Source: Gnetum montanum (Eukaryota > Streptophyta > Gnetopsida > Gnetales > Gnetaceae). Taken from it: a stretch of 34,117 nucleotides of DNA. The stretch covers positions 64,809 to 98,925 of the forward strand of contig MNCI01001033.1 of assembly GCA_015680685.1 (NCBI GenBank). The letters are read 5' to 3'. The notes under the pieces are model-generated. The model did not search any database and was not told the DNA's origin. It was given only the letters and a program-made list of their open reading frames with translations. A program made the translations under genes and the position numbers. Positions 21,948-31,199 of the stretch are shown piece by piece (position 1 is the first letter of the stretch; every line of letters begins with the position of its first letter).

Positions 21948-24900
21948 CTATAGCTACCAAAGATAAGCTCTTAGTCGTGCAGGCCACAAACCTTAAGGTT
22001 TTTGATGAAAATTTTCTGACTTCCCCAAAGGGTTAATGAATACGATGATATTAAACCATCAATTTTGAGAGTTTAACCCTTTCGAGAACCCCTGGTATGA
22101 CTATAATCACTTATTAACATCAAAATACAAATAAACTAATGATTAAAATTGATCAAATTAGACATAATCACAGCTTAGCTAGGTGTAACTTTCCTAATGA
22201 GATAAGGTATTCCAATTGTTCACGTTACACAATAATTGCTAATCCATGGTCATGTTGTGATTATAGATGACATTAAGACTAAAATAACCATAGGAGGGAG
22301 GACCATCTCAACAAAGAAAGAAACAACCCAGATCTAGAAGGAACCATCAAGAACAAGCCTAAGAATAGGCAGAAGAAACCCATGCAATGGGACCTCTTCA
22401 GAAAAAGCCCAAAGTGAAATCTATTTGACAAATTCCTGAGGAAGAGGATGTAATGGAACAATCATAGCGAGGAGAGGCACTAAGGCTTGTATTAAGACTT
22501 GAGATCACATTGACATAAGCTTGCCTCAACACAATCAAGCCCCATGATGTCCAATGCTAAGTTCTCTAAGAACTAAACTTTAGGCTATTTTTAGAAAATG
22601 CTCCAGTAGAGGTAAAGACACAGTTACAAACCTCTCCCATGTGGCCAATCATCACTTTTAGTGGAGAGTGATACATGGAAGAGACATACCTCTTCTAGAA
22701 CAATAGAAAAGTAGGTCCCACTATGAAGATTAAGGATATTTAGGTGCCCTACTCAACTGAAGCCATCACACAGGCTCTTGGGTTGCCTAATTCTAGGACA
22801 CAACTAGTAGAACTTTCTACATAAGCTAATCTAGAGGTGAAAAAGGAGTGGACCCAGCAATGTGATGGGGTTGACTATCAGGAGTTGGGCATGCTCACAT
22901 CGGTAAAGTGCATATATTTCAAGATAGCAGCCTATCACCTCAATCCAATGGTGAGGACCAATGAGGTGATTACCTTCTCCACTCAGCCATATGCCCCTCT
23001 ATGTAAAAAATGTTTGGAAAACCTTCCATAATTAATCTATCTAGAGATAGAAAAGCATTTCAAAGAGAATGAATGTGGATGGAAAACCCTACCCTTCCTA
23101 TGCCTTATTAGAAAACTTTGCAAAAGGGCAAGGATAGTTTGCTATGCCAACAATGCAATCAAGCATACTCCCATTGCCTCTTGGTTTGAAATGATGAAGA
23201 ATAAGATACCTTCTATGTCTAAAGAAGAGAAGAAGCAACCACTATTTCCACCACCTACTTAGGAAATAATGTTAGAAGCCTGCACTACCATTGAACACTT
23301 GCATAAAATTTGAGAATAGCTCTTGCAATAGTAGGAGTAGCATGTGGGAATGAGTGGTAGGGATTCATCTAGGTACCAACCTGTGATAAGTCACCTCAAT
23401 GAAGTGGATTGAAAATTTAGTCAGATGTAATATTTTCAACCCAAAAAATGTAGCTATCCATGAAGTCTAATTCTAGTGCCCAAAAGGTGATGGTATCTCT
23501 CTCTCAACACCATTTATTTCTAGAAATCTTTATGAATGCTACTTTCTTTTTAGTGCACTTGGAGGAGGGCGAGGGAGCAACTGTGTTGGTGATGTAGCAT
23601 CGAGGGTAGGAGACAACTATAGAAGTGGTTGTTTATGGAATTTTTGAGGCATTAAATGCACCTACGGTGTATGTACCAAACATTTCTACACTTAGAGATG
23701 TGCAAATATTCATAGGAACTTTTAGTGGAAAATTGAGTGCAACCCAACATGAAAAGTTGTTAGATCGATTAGTGGGGATTGGGCAACCGATTCCTAACAT
23801 CTTTGATTTTCTGGATAACATTACTACAACCCAATCAAAGCTACTCAAAGCAAAGGGAAAATGTATCATCCTAGAAGGGAAACTTGAAATGGTTGAATTA
23901 CAAAATCAACACTTGGCTACAGAAGTTGTTGAATTGCATGCTCGTTTTGCTAATTTTGTAGTCCTCAACCCTACAATAAAAAGAGATGAAGCATTTTAGT
24001 AGCTTTAGGAGAGATTAAAATAATTTCAATAGGGAATGGTGATGACCATCTTTAACTAGTCTGTAGTTGAAGCAAAGACATATTTAATTCAAAAGGACAT
24101 GGTTTAGACACACCAAAAAATGATATGTTGACTACAAAAAATCATTACCTACGAAATGTTGATGAACAAAAACAACAGATGCAAGAATTCATCCATTAAC
24201 AATAGGAGTAGCTAGCTAGAGTGAATACGGAATTGAGGAGATTCGTAGTAGCGAATCACAATCTCTCTATGGAGGAAGTCCGTGCCTTAATCTAGAAATC
24301 TACCATTGAAATTTTCACCTAGAAAAATGAGGTTGTCAAATTTGAGAGAGTCAAGAATCACTACAAAAACCAAGTTGGCTTGTAGAAGGAGGTGAATGAG
24401 AAACATATCTAAGTGGCTAAGGTGAAAGTAAATGAAGCCCTCCAACAACTCTAGCAAGAAAGAGAGGTGTGGCAGCTTATCATTAATGGGATAGATGCCT
24501 ATAACAAAGCAAAGATCCACATGAAGGAGTTGCAAATAGAAGAAAGAAAAAAAAATATGGAATTGGCTAATATCTGATATGCAAATTTGGCAATGCTGAC
24601 TACCAAATGGCCACTATCAAAACTTAAAAAGCAGATGGCCAACTCGTACTTATTATATGAGGTCGCATTCAAGCACCACAAGGACACCAGCTCGTACTTA
24701 TTGTATAAGGCCGAGTTCAAGCACCATAAGGACACTAAGCAAAAACTTGTGACAGCAAACGTTGAACTTGAAGTTCTTAAGGTAAGATTTACTAATCTAT
24801 GATTAACCATCAAGAATCTAGGCAGCAGAGTGCATGATCAACAGGAGTAACAAAATGCAATCAAGGCATTCGATGTTGAGCATACACAATTTGCTATTTG

Positions 24901-25163
24901 GTTCATTAATGCTAAGGAGCTATTCCCAACAATACCTATCCTTGGGATGTGCTCATTCCAACCCACATTGGTGAAGCTGCATGGACTATGCATGACCCTA
25001 GGAGTAAGGAGGAGAAGATGAAAGCATTGTTGGATGCTTTCTGTCTTCTACCAAAAGTTGCAGTAGTAGCAAGACAACCACAATAGCCTTAACCATTGCA
25101 TGTACCTGAAGCTAGAGAAGATTCATCAGAGCCTCAAGAGCCTCCACCACCTAGGACCTTGTG
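21948..25163 (+). pseudogene. Second unknown gene of mobile-element type, with coiled-coil-like tail
   Basis: A frame beginning ATA-GCT (perhaps a lost ATG) reads ATKDKLLVVQATNLKVFDEN. Later blocks include PYSTEAITQALGLPNSRTQ (near 22755) and the open stretch 22837-23028, then RARIVCYANNAIKHTPIASW near 23135. An intron-like gap (donor AAAAG|GTGATG near 23487, acceptor TTTTTAG near 23552) precedes HLEEGEGATVLV and the open frame to 23996. From 23800 to 24800 the protein is rich in Lys, Glu, Leu and Gln with heptad-like spacing, probably a coiled coil. It ends REDSSEPQEPPPPRTL with a stop near 25163. Many TAG and TAA codons interrupt it. I recognise no enzyme motif. The acidic or proline-rich C-terminus recalls the end of the gene at 10615-15204. 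Confidence 0.5.
24641..24736 (+). repeat. 48-bp in-frame tandem duplication
   Basis: Two copies (24641-24688 and 24689-24736) encode SYLLYEVAFKHHKDT and SYLLYKAEFKHHKDT inside the coiled-coil-like region of the second unknown gene. The duplication is a multiple of three and keeps the frame, so it probably arose while the gene was functional. Confidence 0.75.
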
Positions 25164-25418
25164 ATCTTATCAATTGTCTTCATGCCATCAAAGGACATGT
25201 TGTTTGATTTTTTGTTTGATGTTCAATTTTGTGTCATGAACACCACAACTTTGTAATTTTGTTGATTCGTACACCTAGGCACTTAGTTTAGTCATGTTTG
25301 TTTTGTTGTGTTATGTGCTAGTCAATAATCCCATACCTTTCCAATTTTATAAAGAACACAAGGATGAGTTTTCATTCAGTCGTGGGTGTATGATGAGTCA
25401 TGAAGTGGCTACTTCGAC

Positions 25419-25472
25419 GAGGCCTTGTTGGCTGGGCCCCATTAACACTGACCCTATTCTTGCCTATAAAAA
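25419..25472 (+). promoter_or_regulatory. LTR-like promoter block downstream of the second unknown gene
   Basis: GAGGCCTTGTTGGCTGGGCC followed by TATAAAAA at 25465-25472. It resembles the block at 21735-21815 and would belong to a 3' LTR if the two form a pair. Confidence 0.35.
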
Positions 25473-25559
25473 CATGCCAACCTATCGTGTTTAGGGGGTG
25501 TCTAGTCATAGTTGTAGTGAAGCTCTTGTAGTTTTTACATTCAAAAGTTAGAATATTTT

Positions 25560-26460
25560 CCTGAGTGCCCACAATAGGAGTTATTAAGTGTACAAATTTT
25601 TATTCGGGCAATGTTGTACCTAAGCACAACAATGAAAATAAGCTTCTTGATAAACCTTGTAACATTCTAGATAGCTTAAATGTTTTATTCACGCATTTAA
25701 TATTTTTAGTTATTTATTCAATGTTCTTCAATAATTAAGCTAATTAAGTAATTAAGTGAGATAAGCTAAATAGCAATTAAGTAAAACATAAGTATGACTA
25801 CTTTGAGCATGCGTATGACATTTGGTAATCCCAGCAGTGCTTAACGCTTAGTAACCTAGCAATGTTATATGTGTTCAAGATGTGTATGGAAGGTGGAACC
25901 AGATACTTATGTTAAGACTAGTTGAATAATAATTAGTCAATTAGATTAAAGTAGACATTAAATTACTTTATTCTCTATCCTGTTTATTTCAAGGACCAAA
26001 ACCATAAAATATAAAATGATAAAAATCATGTACCTCAATTATACTTAAACCATACACTTGAGCTTCACAAGTGTAGTTGGGAAGACAAAGAACATTCTCA
26101 ATGTTCGGTTTTTAGTTTACATTCTAGAAAACTAGTGCACCAAAAAGCTATAGGTCCATAGAATTCAACTAGATTATGCGTGAATGCCTTAGAGTTTTGT
26201 ATGGTTGGGCATAGGGGTACCTCATCGCTCATTAGTTACTTAGAGGCTCAATGCTCATCTAGCCAAGGTAGGGTCTTAGGATGATAGTGGATGAGCAAAA
26301 GCCGAACTACTTCTAACTAGTTGCACACAAGCTTGATCGTAGCTCTCTTGCCTTGAGAAATAAGCACTTTACCATCACTCCAAATGATTGTCCCTCCAAG
26401 AAGATACATTAGAAGAATTATAGATGAACATAATGATGCATTACGTATGACTATGAATGG
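25560..26460. other. AT-rich sequence without recognised feature
   Basis: No open frame of note, no repeat and no promoter-like element was recognised. It ends at a single N (26461) that probably marks a contig joint. Confidence 0.4.
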
Positions 26461-26650
26461 NATTAACTAGGTTTTTATTTTTTATTTTTTCCAGTATCAT
26501 GTAGGACAAATCCACGAAGCTGTAAAGGTTTAAACGTCGAGGATGAAAACGTGGACCACAAATGTTCAATGCGGTGCTTGAACGACAAAGCCATACATAC
26601 CCGTGCCGCACACGCAGAAAATAATAAGGCTCTTGTTATATACCGAGTGA

Positions 26651-26666
26651 ACGTACATATGTACGT
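26651..26666. repeat. 16-bp perfect palindrome
   Basis: ACGTACATATGTACGT is its own reverse complement. It lies in a stretch richer in CpG than the left part of the window. No function can be assigned. Confidence 0.7.
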
Positions 26667-26975
26667 AAATAATTTGAGGTGTTTGCTTCGGGATATACAC
26701 ACCTAATCTGCCGTCCGTTTGTAGGGCGAGCCAGCTAGCCTTCTCTGCAAGCAAGCAAGCAAATGAAGTTATAAATTACGATAAGGAGCCCTGGAGAGGG
26801 CTACAAAGCAAAGCAAAAGGTAAGGTAGGAATGGATAACGTGAAGCTTATGCCAGTTCTATCAGTGGTTATTGTTGTTAATGGCTTCAACAACCTGTGTC
26901 ACTGCATATGCATACTTCTCTATTTACAAACTCATGTTAACCTTCTTTGCATGTATTTACGTACTTAAAATGCAA

Positions 26976-27051
26976 ATAAATTGAGAATTATGGATTCCTC
27001 ATTGAGTCATTAATTATAAATTGAGAATTATGGATTCCTCATTGAGTCATT
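26976..27051 (+). repeat. 36-bp tandem duplication, period 40 bp
   Basis: The unit beginning ATAAATTGAGAATTATGG and ending CATTGAGTCATT occurs at 26976-27011 and again, identical, at 27016-27051. The identity suggests a recent event. Confidence 0.85.
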
Positions 27052-27114
27052 TCTAATTAATAGATACCTTAAATTCAATCATTATATCAGCCAGCTCTAC
27101 TCAAACTTTACTGT

Positions 27115-27345
27115 AATGGTAAGATTCTTCCCGGAGAAAACCCACTCTCCAATATAGAAGGTTGAATTAAAAGAAAAAAGTTTTGTGGTCACGTGCCGGA
27201 TTCTAGTCATAATATTCTTTCCGTGAAAAACCCGATTCTATTCAATAGCATTGGACTATAAGATTCTTTCTGGAAAAACATACAGAAGGTTGAGTTTAAA
27301 GAAAAAATGCCCGTGGAAGGAATTCTAGATTTAATTGCAATAGAG
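27115..27345 (+). repeat. Imperfect duplication upstream of chitinase fragment
   Basis: Segments near 27118-27210 and 27255-27335 share AAGATTCTT, a GGAGAAAAC or GGAAAAAC block, AGAAGGTTGA, AAAGAAAAAA and GGATTCTAG/GGAATTCTAG in the same order. A third partial copy lies around 27210-27240. No coding meaning is seen. Confidence 0.5.
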
Positions 27346-27481
27346 AAAACCGTATCACTTTATGAGTTCCTTTTAACTCGTTGCCGGAACGAAATCTAAC
27401 TGGTGATATAGGATTTTCCATGGCTAATTTCCTCTCTAAGCCTCTGTCTCTGGCTGACCATCCGTGTCTAACCTGATGCAG

Positions 27482-27799
27482 GTGGATGTACTAGGCAGAG
27501 AAGAACCAGAACCAGTACTGTGCGCTGAAATCGATTTGGCAGCGTCACCAAGGCAAAAAGACTTTGGTCGTGCGCCTTTGCGGCTGCGCTAGAACACCAA
27601 CTACGGCTATGCTACTGCAGCTCTGCATAAGGCCTTGCTCTTTCTACTTAAATGCGCCGCTTACGAGTTAAAAAGCTGTTTGGCATTGAGATTGCGAATC
27701 ATAAATGTAACGGCGGTAGCACTTTGCTTTTGGCGTCATCAAGAACGCCCAAATCCATCCGAGAGGTTAAAAATCGACTACTTGCATCAGAATTCATAA
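27482..27799 (+). pseudogene. GH19 chitinase fragment (exon 2 and following), plus strand
   Basis: After an intron-like acceptor (CTGATGCAG, ending 27481) the frame reads WMY, a stop, then AEKNQNQYCALKSIWQRHQGKK. This lines up with the plant GH19 segment CY-x-x-E-x-N...YC...GKK, including the Glu that acts as second catalytic residue (E89 in barley numbering). A one-base deletion after GKK shifts to DFGRAPLRLR, a stop, then NTNYGYATAALHKA, the [14 protein letters not shown] region. The same frame goes on to VALCFWRHQERPNPSER (27716-27766), which fits the ALWFWMTPQxNKPS block of class I-like enzymes, and closes at 27799. The first catalytic exon was not found upstream. It stands opposite in strand to the other chitinase remnants nearby. 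Two stops and one frameshift make it a pseudogene. Confidence 0.62.
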
Positions 27800-28072
27800 A
27801 AAATCTCATCACCAACTGCCATGCAAATTTCATTCTCACACTCCTGATTATTACTCTGAAACACTGAACAATCTCAAAAGAAATATTAAAATAAAACTGA
27901 AATCTATTGTAAAAATATATAAATTATGAGCAAAAAAATTACAAGTGCTCCTGGGACGACTGTAACAAATCAACTGGATTACTTCAAAATATAAAATTAA
28001 CAATTAAATAATAGATAGGAGATGCTAGTTGCTCTATTTCCTTTCTTTTCCATAATACCATTATCCATTTTT

Positions 28073-28082
28073 ACTTACTGAT
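28073..28082 (-). other. Strong splice-donor-like sequence after the chitinase stop
   Basis: On the minus strand ATCAGTAAGTAA gives a consensus donor about 20 bp after the stop at 28102. An acceptor-like TTTGTTACAG lies near 27960. It may be the relic of intron 2, but no C-terminal chitinase exon could be read beyond it. Confidence 0.3.
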
Positions 28083-28101
28083 GGTTGGTTGGTGATGCAA
28101 C

Positions 28102-28747
28102 CTAATTAGGAGTATGCACATTTACAGCTTCACCAGCCTGAGCGTAGTTGTAGTTCCATGATAGCTGAATGGGGCCGCGCCCGTAGTACTTCTTGCCCAC
28201 CACACGAATAATGCGTTGTGTCACAGTAATCGGGGCCGGCGTCTCCAGTGATCTGCCTATTAAAGCAGTAACCCCACGCGTGCGCATCGAGCCAGTAACC
28301 TGTCACATTAAACAGATGATGACTGATGCTTTCAAGTGTAACCTCTCAGAACATAGGTTTACACTTTACAGATATATAGACGCTCGACTGAATATAACAG
28401 CAACAGATAGCAAGGGCGCAAGTTTAATTAGAGAATGAAAATAGGTACCGGTGGTTTTGTGGAAACTCTGGCCGAAAAAGGCAGCGAGTTTCCTGTTTCT
28501 GGTTTCAAGGTCTCCCAGTGTGCCGAATTCTGGGAAGTAGTTGCCAGCTTCGAGGAAGGCAGGGTAAGTGTGGAAGCCGGTGGAGGGGCATTCTGGGTCG
28601 TTGCGGTGGAGCAGCATTTCTTTGAACAGCTCCTCAGTGATGATTTTTGGCAACTTCTCCTCTGGTTGGAGTCCGACGAGGCATAGGGTTGGCGGGCCAG
28701 CATTGGCTTTGGCTTTGGTAGTTACTGTTGATGCAAACTTTCCCATG
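28102..28747 (-). pseudogene. GH19 chitinase copy, two exons, catalytically altered and broken
   Basis: The first recognisable exon (down to 28449) reads KIITEELFKEMLLHRNDPEC, GFHTYPAFLEAGNYFPEFG and RKLAAFFGQSFHKTTG, the classic class I/II start of the catalytic domain. It splices at G|GTACCT through a 149-bp intron (28448-28300, ending ACAG) into [20 protein letters not shown], with [11 protein letters not shown] following. One extra G in 28196-28198 shifts the frame to [19 protein letters not shown] and the product stops after VNVHTPN (TAG 28104-28102), losing the C-terminal third. The first catalytic Glu (HETTG) is Lys (28456-28458) and the second (E89) is Gln (28253-28255); the substrate-cleft Ser and Asn of QLSWNYN remain. 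Upstream of 28650 another frame reads QSQSQCWPANPMPRRTPTRG, like the hevein end and hinge, so a second frameshift in the A-run near 28646 is likely. Chitinases of this family cut chitin and are secreted defence proteins; this copy cannot do so as it stands. Confidence 0.85.
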
Positions 28748-29189
28748 CTAAGCAGGGGAATGATTAATAATTTTTAATTCCATGATTAATAGTTTTTAAT
28801 TCCATGACAATTAGGAAATCCATAAGTTTTAATCCATGCAAACTATTTGGTATCTAGACCAAGCTAAGAATTGAGAATATTTCATGATGTTTACAAATAG
28901 CTAATTTTGCTAAATAATTAGCAAATCCTTTACTACCTGTACCAACTCATTAAACTAAATGAATACACTAAAATAATGATTAAAGATGCCACTTGCATTA
29001 GGTCATTGTTAAATTACTATTATTATTATTATTACTACTATACCCAGGATAGTACATTTGATATAGCAAAGCATGGAAATTTCAGATAAACCTGAGTAAG
29101 CTTTAAAAACAAAAGGAAGAAAACACGGCAATCAATCCACTTGGAAAGTGTTAAAAGGGATGGAAAAACACGACTATTTCCAAGATAGA

Positions 29190-29385
29190 AAAGAAAAGTG
29201 TTGCTCGGCGTCAGCTTGTTGATGTATGCACTCCCTTTGGAGGCCATGCAGACAACTTTGCCGCGTTTATGGCTGACTTTGTTTCTGGCAAAGATAAACG
29301 GCAGTTTGCATTCTTGGGCCAAAAAACAAAGAAAACGGAAATTTCCAGTAAATCTCTGCAACTCCAGTGGAAAAGATGCCATGCT
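29190..29385 (-). pseudogene. Weak relic of a GH19 catalytic exon 1
   Basis: One minus-strand frame reads PKNANCRLSLPETKSAINAAKL (split here: PKNANCRLSL, then PETKSAINAAKL). This resembles the plant GH19 stretch RNDANC...FYTYxAFINAAK with one residue fewer between Cys and Ile. Downstream in the same frame a stop interrupts, followed by RR and LFF where KREIAAFF would be expected. The region is markedly richer in CpG than its AT-rich surroundings. The match is by eye and could be coincidence. Confidence 0.35.
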
Positions 29386-29514
29386 TGGCCCGATTCGCTG
29401 GTGGCAGCCGGCAGTAGTAACGGGCAGTTGCTGGTTTTCAGTTTATTAGAATCCGTTATCCGGCTCTATGGATCAGATTCAGAGTAGCCAGCACTGGGGC
29501 CAACTCAGAAAATC

Positions 29515-29760
29515 TTAACATGGGTTTTGCCCCAAGATGCGCTTGTAGGGCTGCCAGGAGTTAAAAGGTCTTTCAACAGAGCAGCGCAAAAGGTTGACAA
29601 TTCTTTGTGTACCAATGTCTTTAGTGGGATGATGACGGTGATAATGGGTCTCGGCCCAGTTTTGTCTTCTTCTGAGATCATGAATCCTACGCCCAGCACG
29701 AGGTTGATGGGGAGCAAGAGGATTTCGTTCATCATGACTAATGACCATGAATTAGTTATG
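29515..29760 (-). pseudogene. Relic of a GH19 chitinase C-terminal exon
   Basis: One minus-strand frame has GFMISEEDKTGPRPIIT, which lines up without gaps with the WFWMTPQDNKPSxHDVIT block. A second frame, entered through a small shift, gives TQRIVNLLRC and then VERPFNSWQPYKRILGQNPC. The latter fits the TxIINxxLEC...VxxRIxFYxRYCDILGVNPG ending with a short internal deletion, and the spacing from Val to YxxILG is preserved. It lies between the hevein-like exon and the better preserved copy, so it probably ended an upstream copy whose catalytic exons are lost. Confidence 0.45.
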
Positions 29761-29982
29761 GAATCGTTACGTAAGGGTGACGTTAAGGGCTGCACAGCTG
29801 CAGTGGGCAGGCCTGTAACATCATTACTCTACATTTACTTCTACAGCACTATATTGTATTTAATTGCATGGAACTTCTTGTACATGTTCGCTTGGCCCCC
29901 GTTTTGATAAATATTTTGATTTTATGATTAATTTTAAAAATAAATAAATAAATACCATTTAATATTTTGTTTTCCTCCAAGA

Positions 29983-30116
29983 TGGTTTGGCTTTCACTTT
30001 TGTTCTTTTGTGTGCGAGTTCAATAGGAGGTGAAGAGTCAAAAGTTGAGTGGTTTGGCTTTCACTTTTGTTCTTTTGTGTGCGAGTTCAATAGGAGGTGA
30101 AGAGTCAAAAGTTGAG
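29983..30116 (+). repeat. Perfect 67-bp tandem duplication
   Basis: The unit starting TGGTTTGGCTTTCACTTTTG and ending GTCAAAAGTTGAG occurs at 29983-30049 and 30050-30116 without differences. A third partial copy (GGAAGAGTCAAAAGTTGAGG) follows at 30129-30148. Confidence 0.9.
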
Positions 30117-30149
30117 TGGTAGGCTGAGGGAAGAGTCAAAAGTTGAGGT

Positions 30150-30733
30150 GGTAGGTAGGCTGGGAGAGGGAAGATCATAATTGATAAAACCCTCCTTAGA
30201 GGGAGATAAAGGGGGGATTCAGGGTTAAAGGAGGAGGGAGGTTCCAAAATCCTTTCTTTGGATTTTGTTGAACTAGTTTTGGAGGTGCTATCGAAAGGAG
30301 TTTGATTAAAGGCTGTGAACGGGTCAAGCCAGGGGAAGGTGCAGATTTGTTGGAGAAGGTGTGCTTTCTAGAGGCATGCACAAACAAACTTGCACAAGAC
30401 ACTATCTATTTAACCAATTTAGCCAACCAGATCCAACGCTCTATATTGAGCTAAGTCTCTGTTGCAATTTTTATTTGTTATTTCAACAACTAAGAGATTT
30501 AATCTATGTTGTGTGTTACTCATTCCTTTTTTTAAAAGAAACACTTTTAATCACAAACCCCTTTGTTTGTATTAAAAGTCCATGTCATTTTCCTTTTTAA
30601 GTTATTGATCATCTTGTACAGTCATTCTGAACTGTTTTAATAAACAGTTATTTTATTTTCCTCATCAAAGTTATTTAAATTATCAGGATGATGTTGCCCT
30701 TACCAGTTGAGACTCTTCCTGGGGTTTTCATAC
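30150..30733. other. Noncoding stretch between repeat and hevein-like exon
   Basis: No recognisable domain was found on either strand. Frames present are short, hydrophobic or low in complexity. It may be intron or intergenic sequence of the chitinase cluster. Confidence 0.35.
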
Positions 30734-30937
30734 CTAGACGAGAGGTGCTATATGACCAATTTTTATGCATTTACAATTACTAGGTGCACCGTACTCAAAG
30801 GTGGTGCAGCAATATCTGTCCTTGCTCCAGCAAAAGCCCTGAGCGCAGACCTTGCCGGGTCCAAATCCACACTCCCCACCAGAGACCACCTGAGTCACTG
30901 CCATGGCCATAGCCAGAGCAGCAACTACAATTCGCAT
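30734..30937 (-). CDS. Hevein-like secreted peptide or first exon of a class I chitinase
   Basis: The 67-residue frame opens MRIVVAALAMAMAVTQVVSG, a clear signal peptide, followed by a chitin-binding-like module. The module reads ECGFGPGKVCAQGFCWSKDR, then YCCTTFEYGAPSNCKC. GKVC, FC-x-SK, YC and TTFEYG correspond to GKLCPxxLCCSxxGYCGTTxEYCG of hevein. The fourth conserved Cys is Trp and the Cys after EY is Gly, while the Gly after the fifth Cys has become Cys, so two canonical cysteines are lost and one gained. The frame ends ten residues later. It may be a stand-alone peptide, or an exon spliced to a chitinase domain downstream on the minus strand (the nearest recognisable one begins near 28747). 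A TATA-like box lies about 100 bp upstream. Confidence 0.6.
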   Translation of the reverse strand: MRIVVAALAMAMAVTQVVSGGECGFGPGKVCAQGFCWSKDRYCCTTFEYGAPSNCKCIKIGHIAPLV

Positions 30938-31034
30938 CTGCAGGCCGCTGCATCTTCCTGCTATTCCTTGTCATTTATTCTAAGATTGAAATGAATTGGT
31001 ATGTTTGTGCATGGAGTTCTACGCAACAGCGTGC

Positions 31035-31047
31035 TCTATATTTATTA
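31035..31047 (-). promoter_or_regulatory. TATA-like box of hevein-like gene
   Basis: On the minus strand TAATAAATATAGA lies about 100 bp before the ATG at 30937, a normal distance for a plant promoter with a 70-nt leader. No W-box was recognised in the nearest upstream 200 bp. Confidence 0.45.
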
Positions 31048-31199
31048 TGTAGGCATCGAGGGACGGCAAGGTTCATACATGGAGGCTTTTTCCACATCGT
31101 GCATATCGTGAGCGACCAAAAGATTCGCCATGGCAAAACCCAAGACACTAACCAACAAGAAATGGACGTTTGGAACATGTTGCTAACATGAGGTACTTC

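Noticed and set aside
27652-27867. Open frame containing KCNGG, reminiscent of the chitinase ECNGG ending
   Set aside because: A different frame over the same bases continues the chitinase alignment in order (ALCFW then RPNPS), so the CNGG match is most likely chance.
28193-28777. Plus-strand open frames opposite the chitinase exons
   Set aside because: They are antisense shadows of the exons at 28747-28102. The minus-strand frames match GH19 motifs in order and have splice sites.
29527-29907. 126-codon plus-strand open frame
   Set aside because: No recognisable motif. The opposite strand carries the chitinase C-terminal blocks, so this is probably an antisense shadow.
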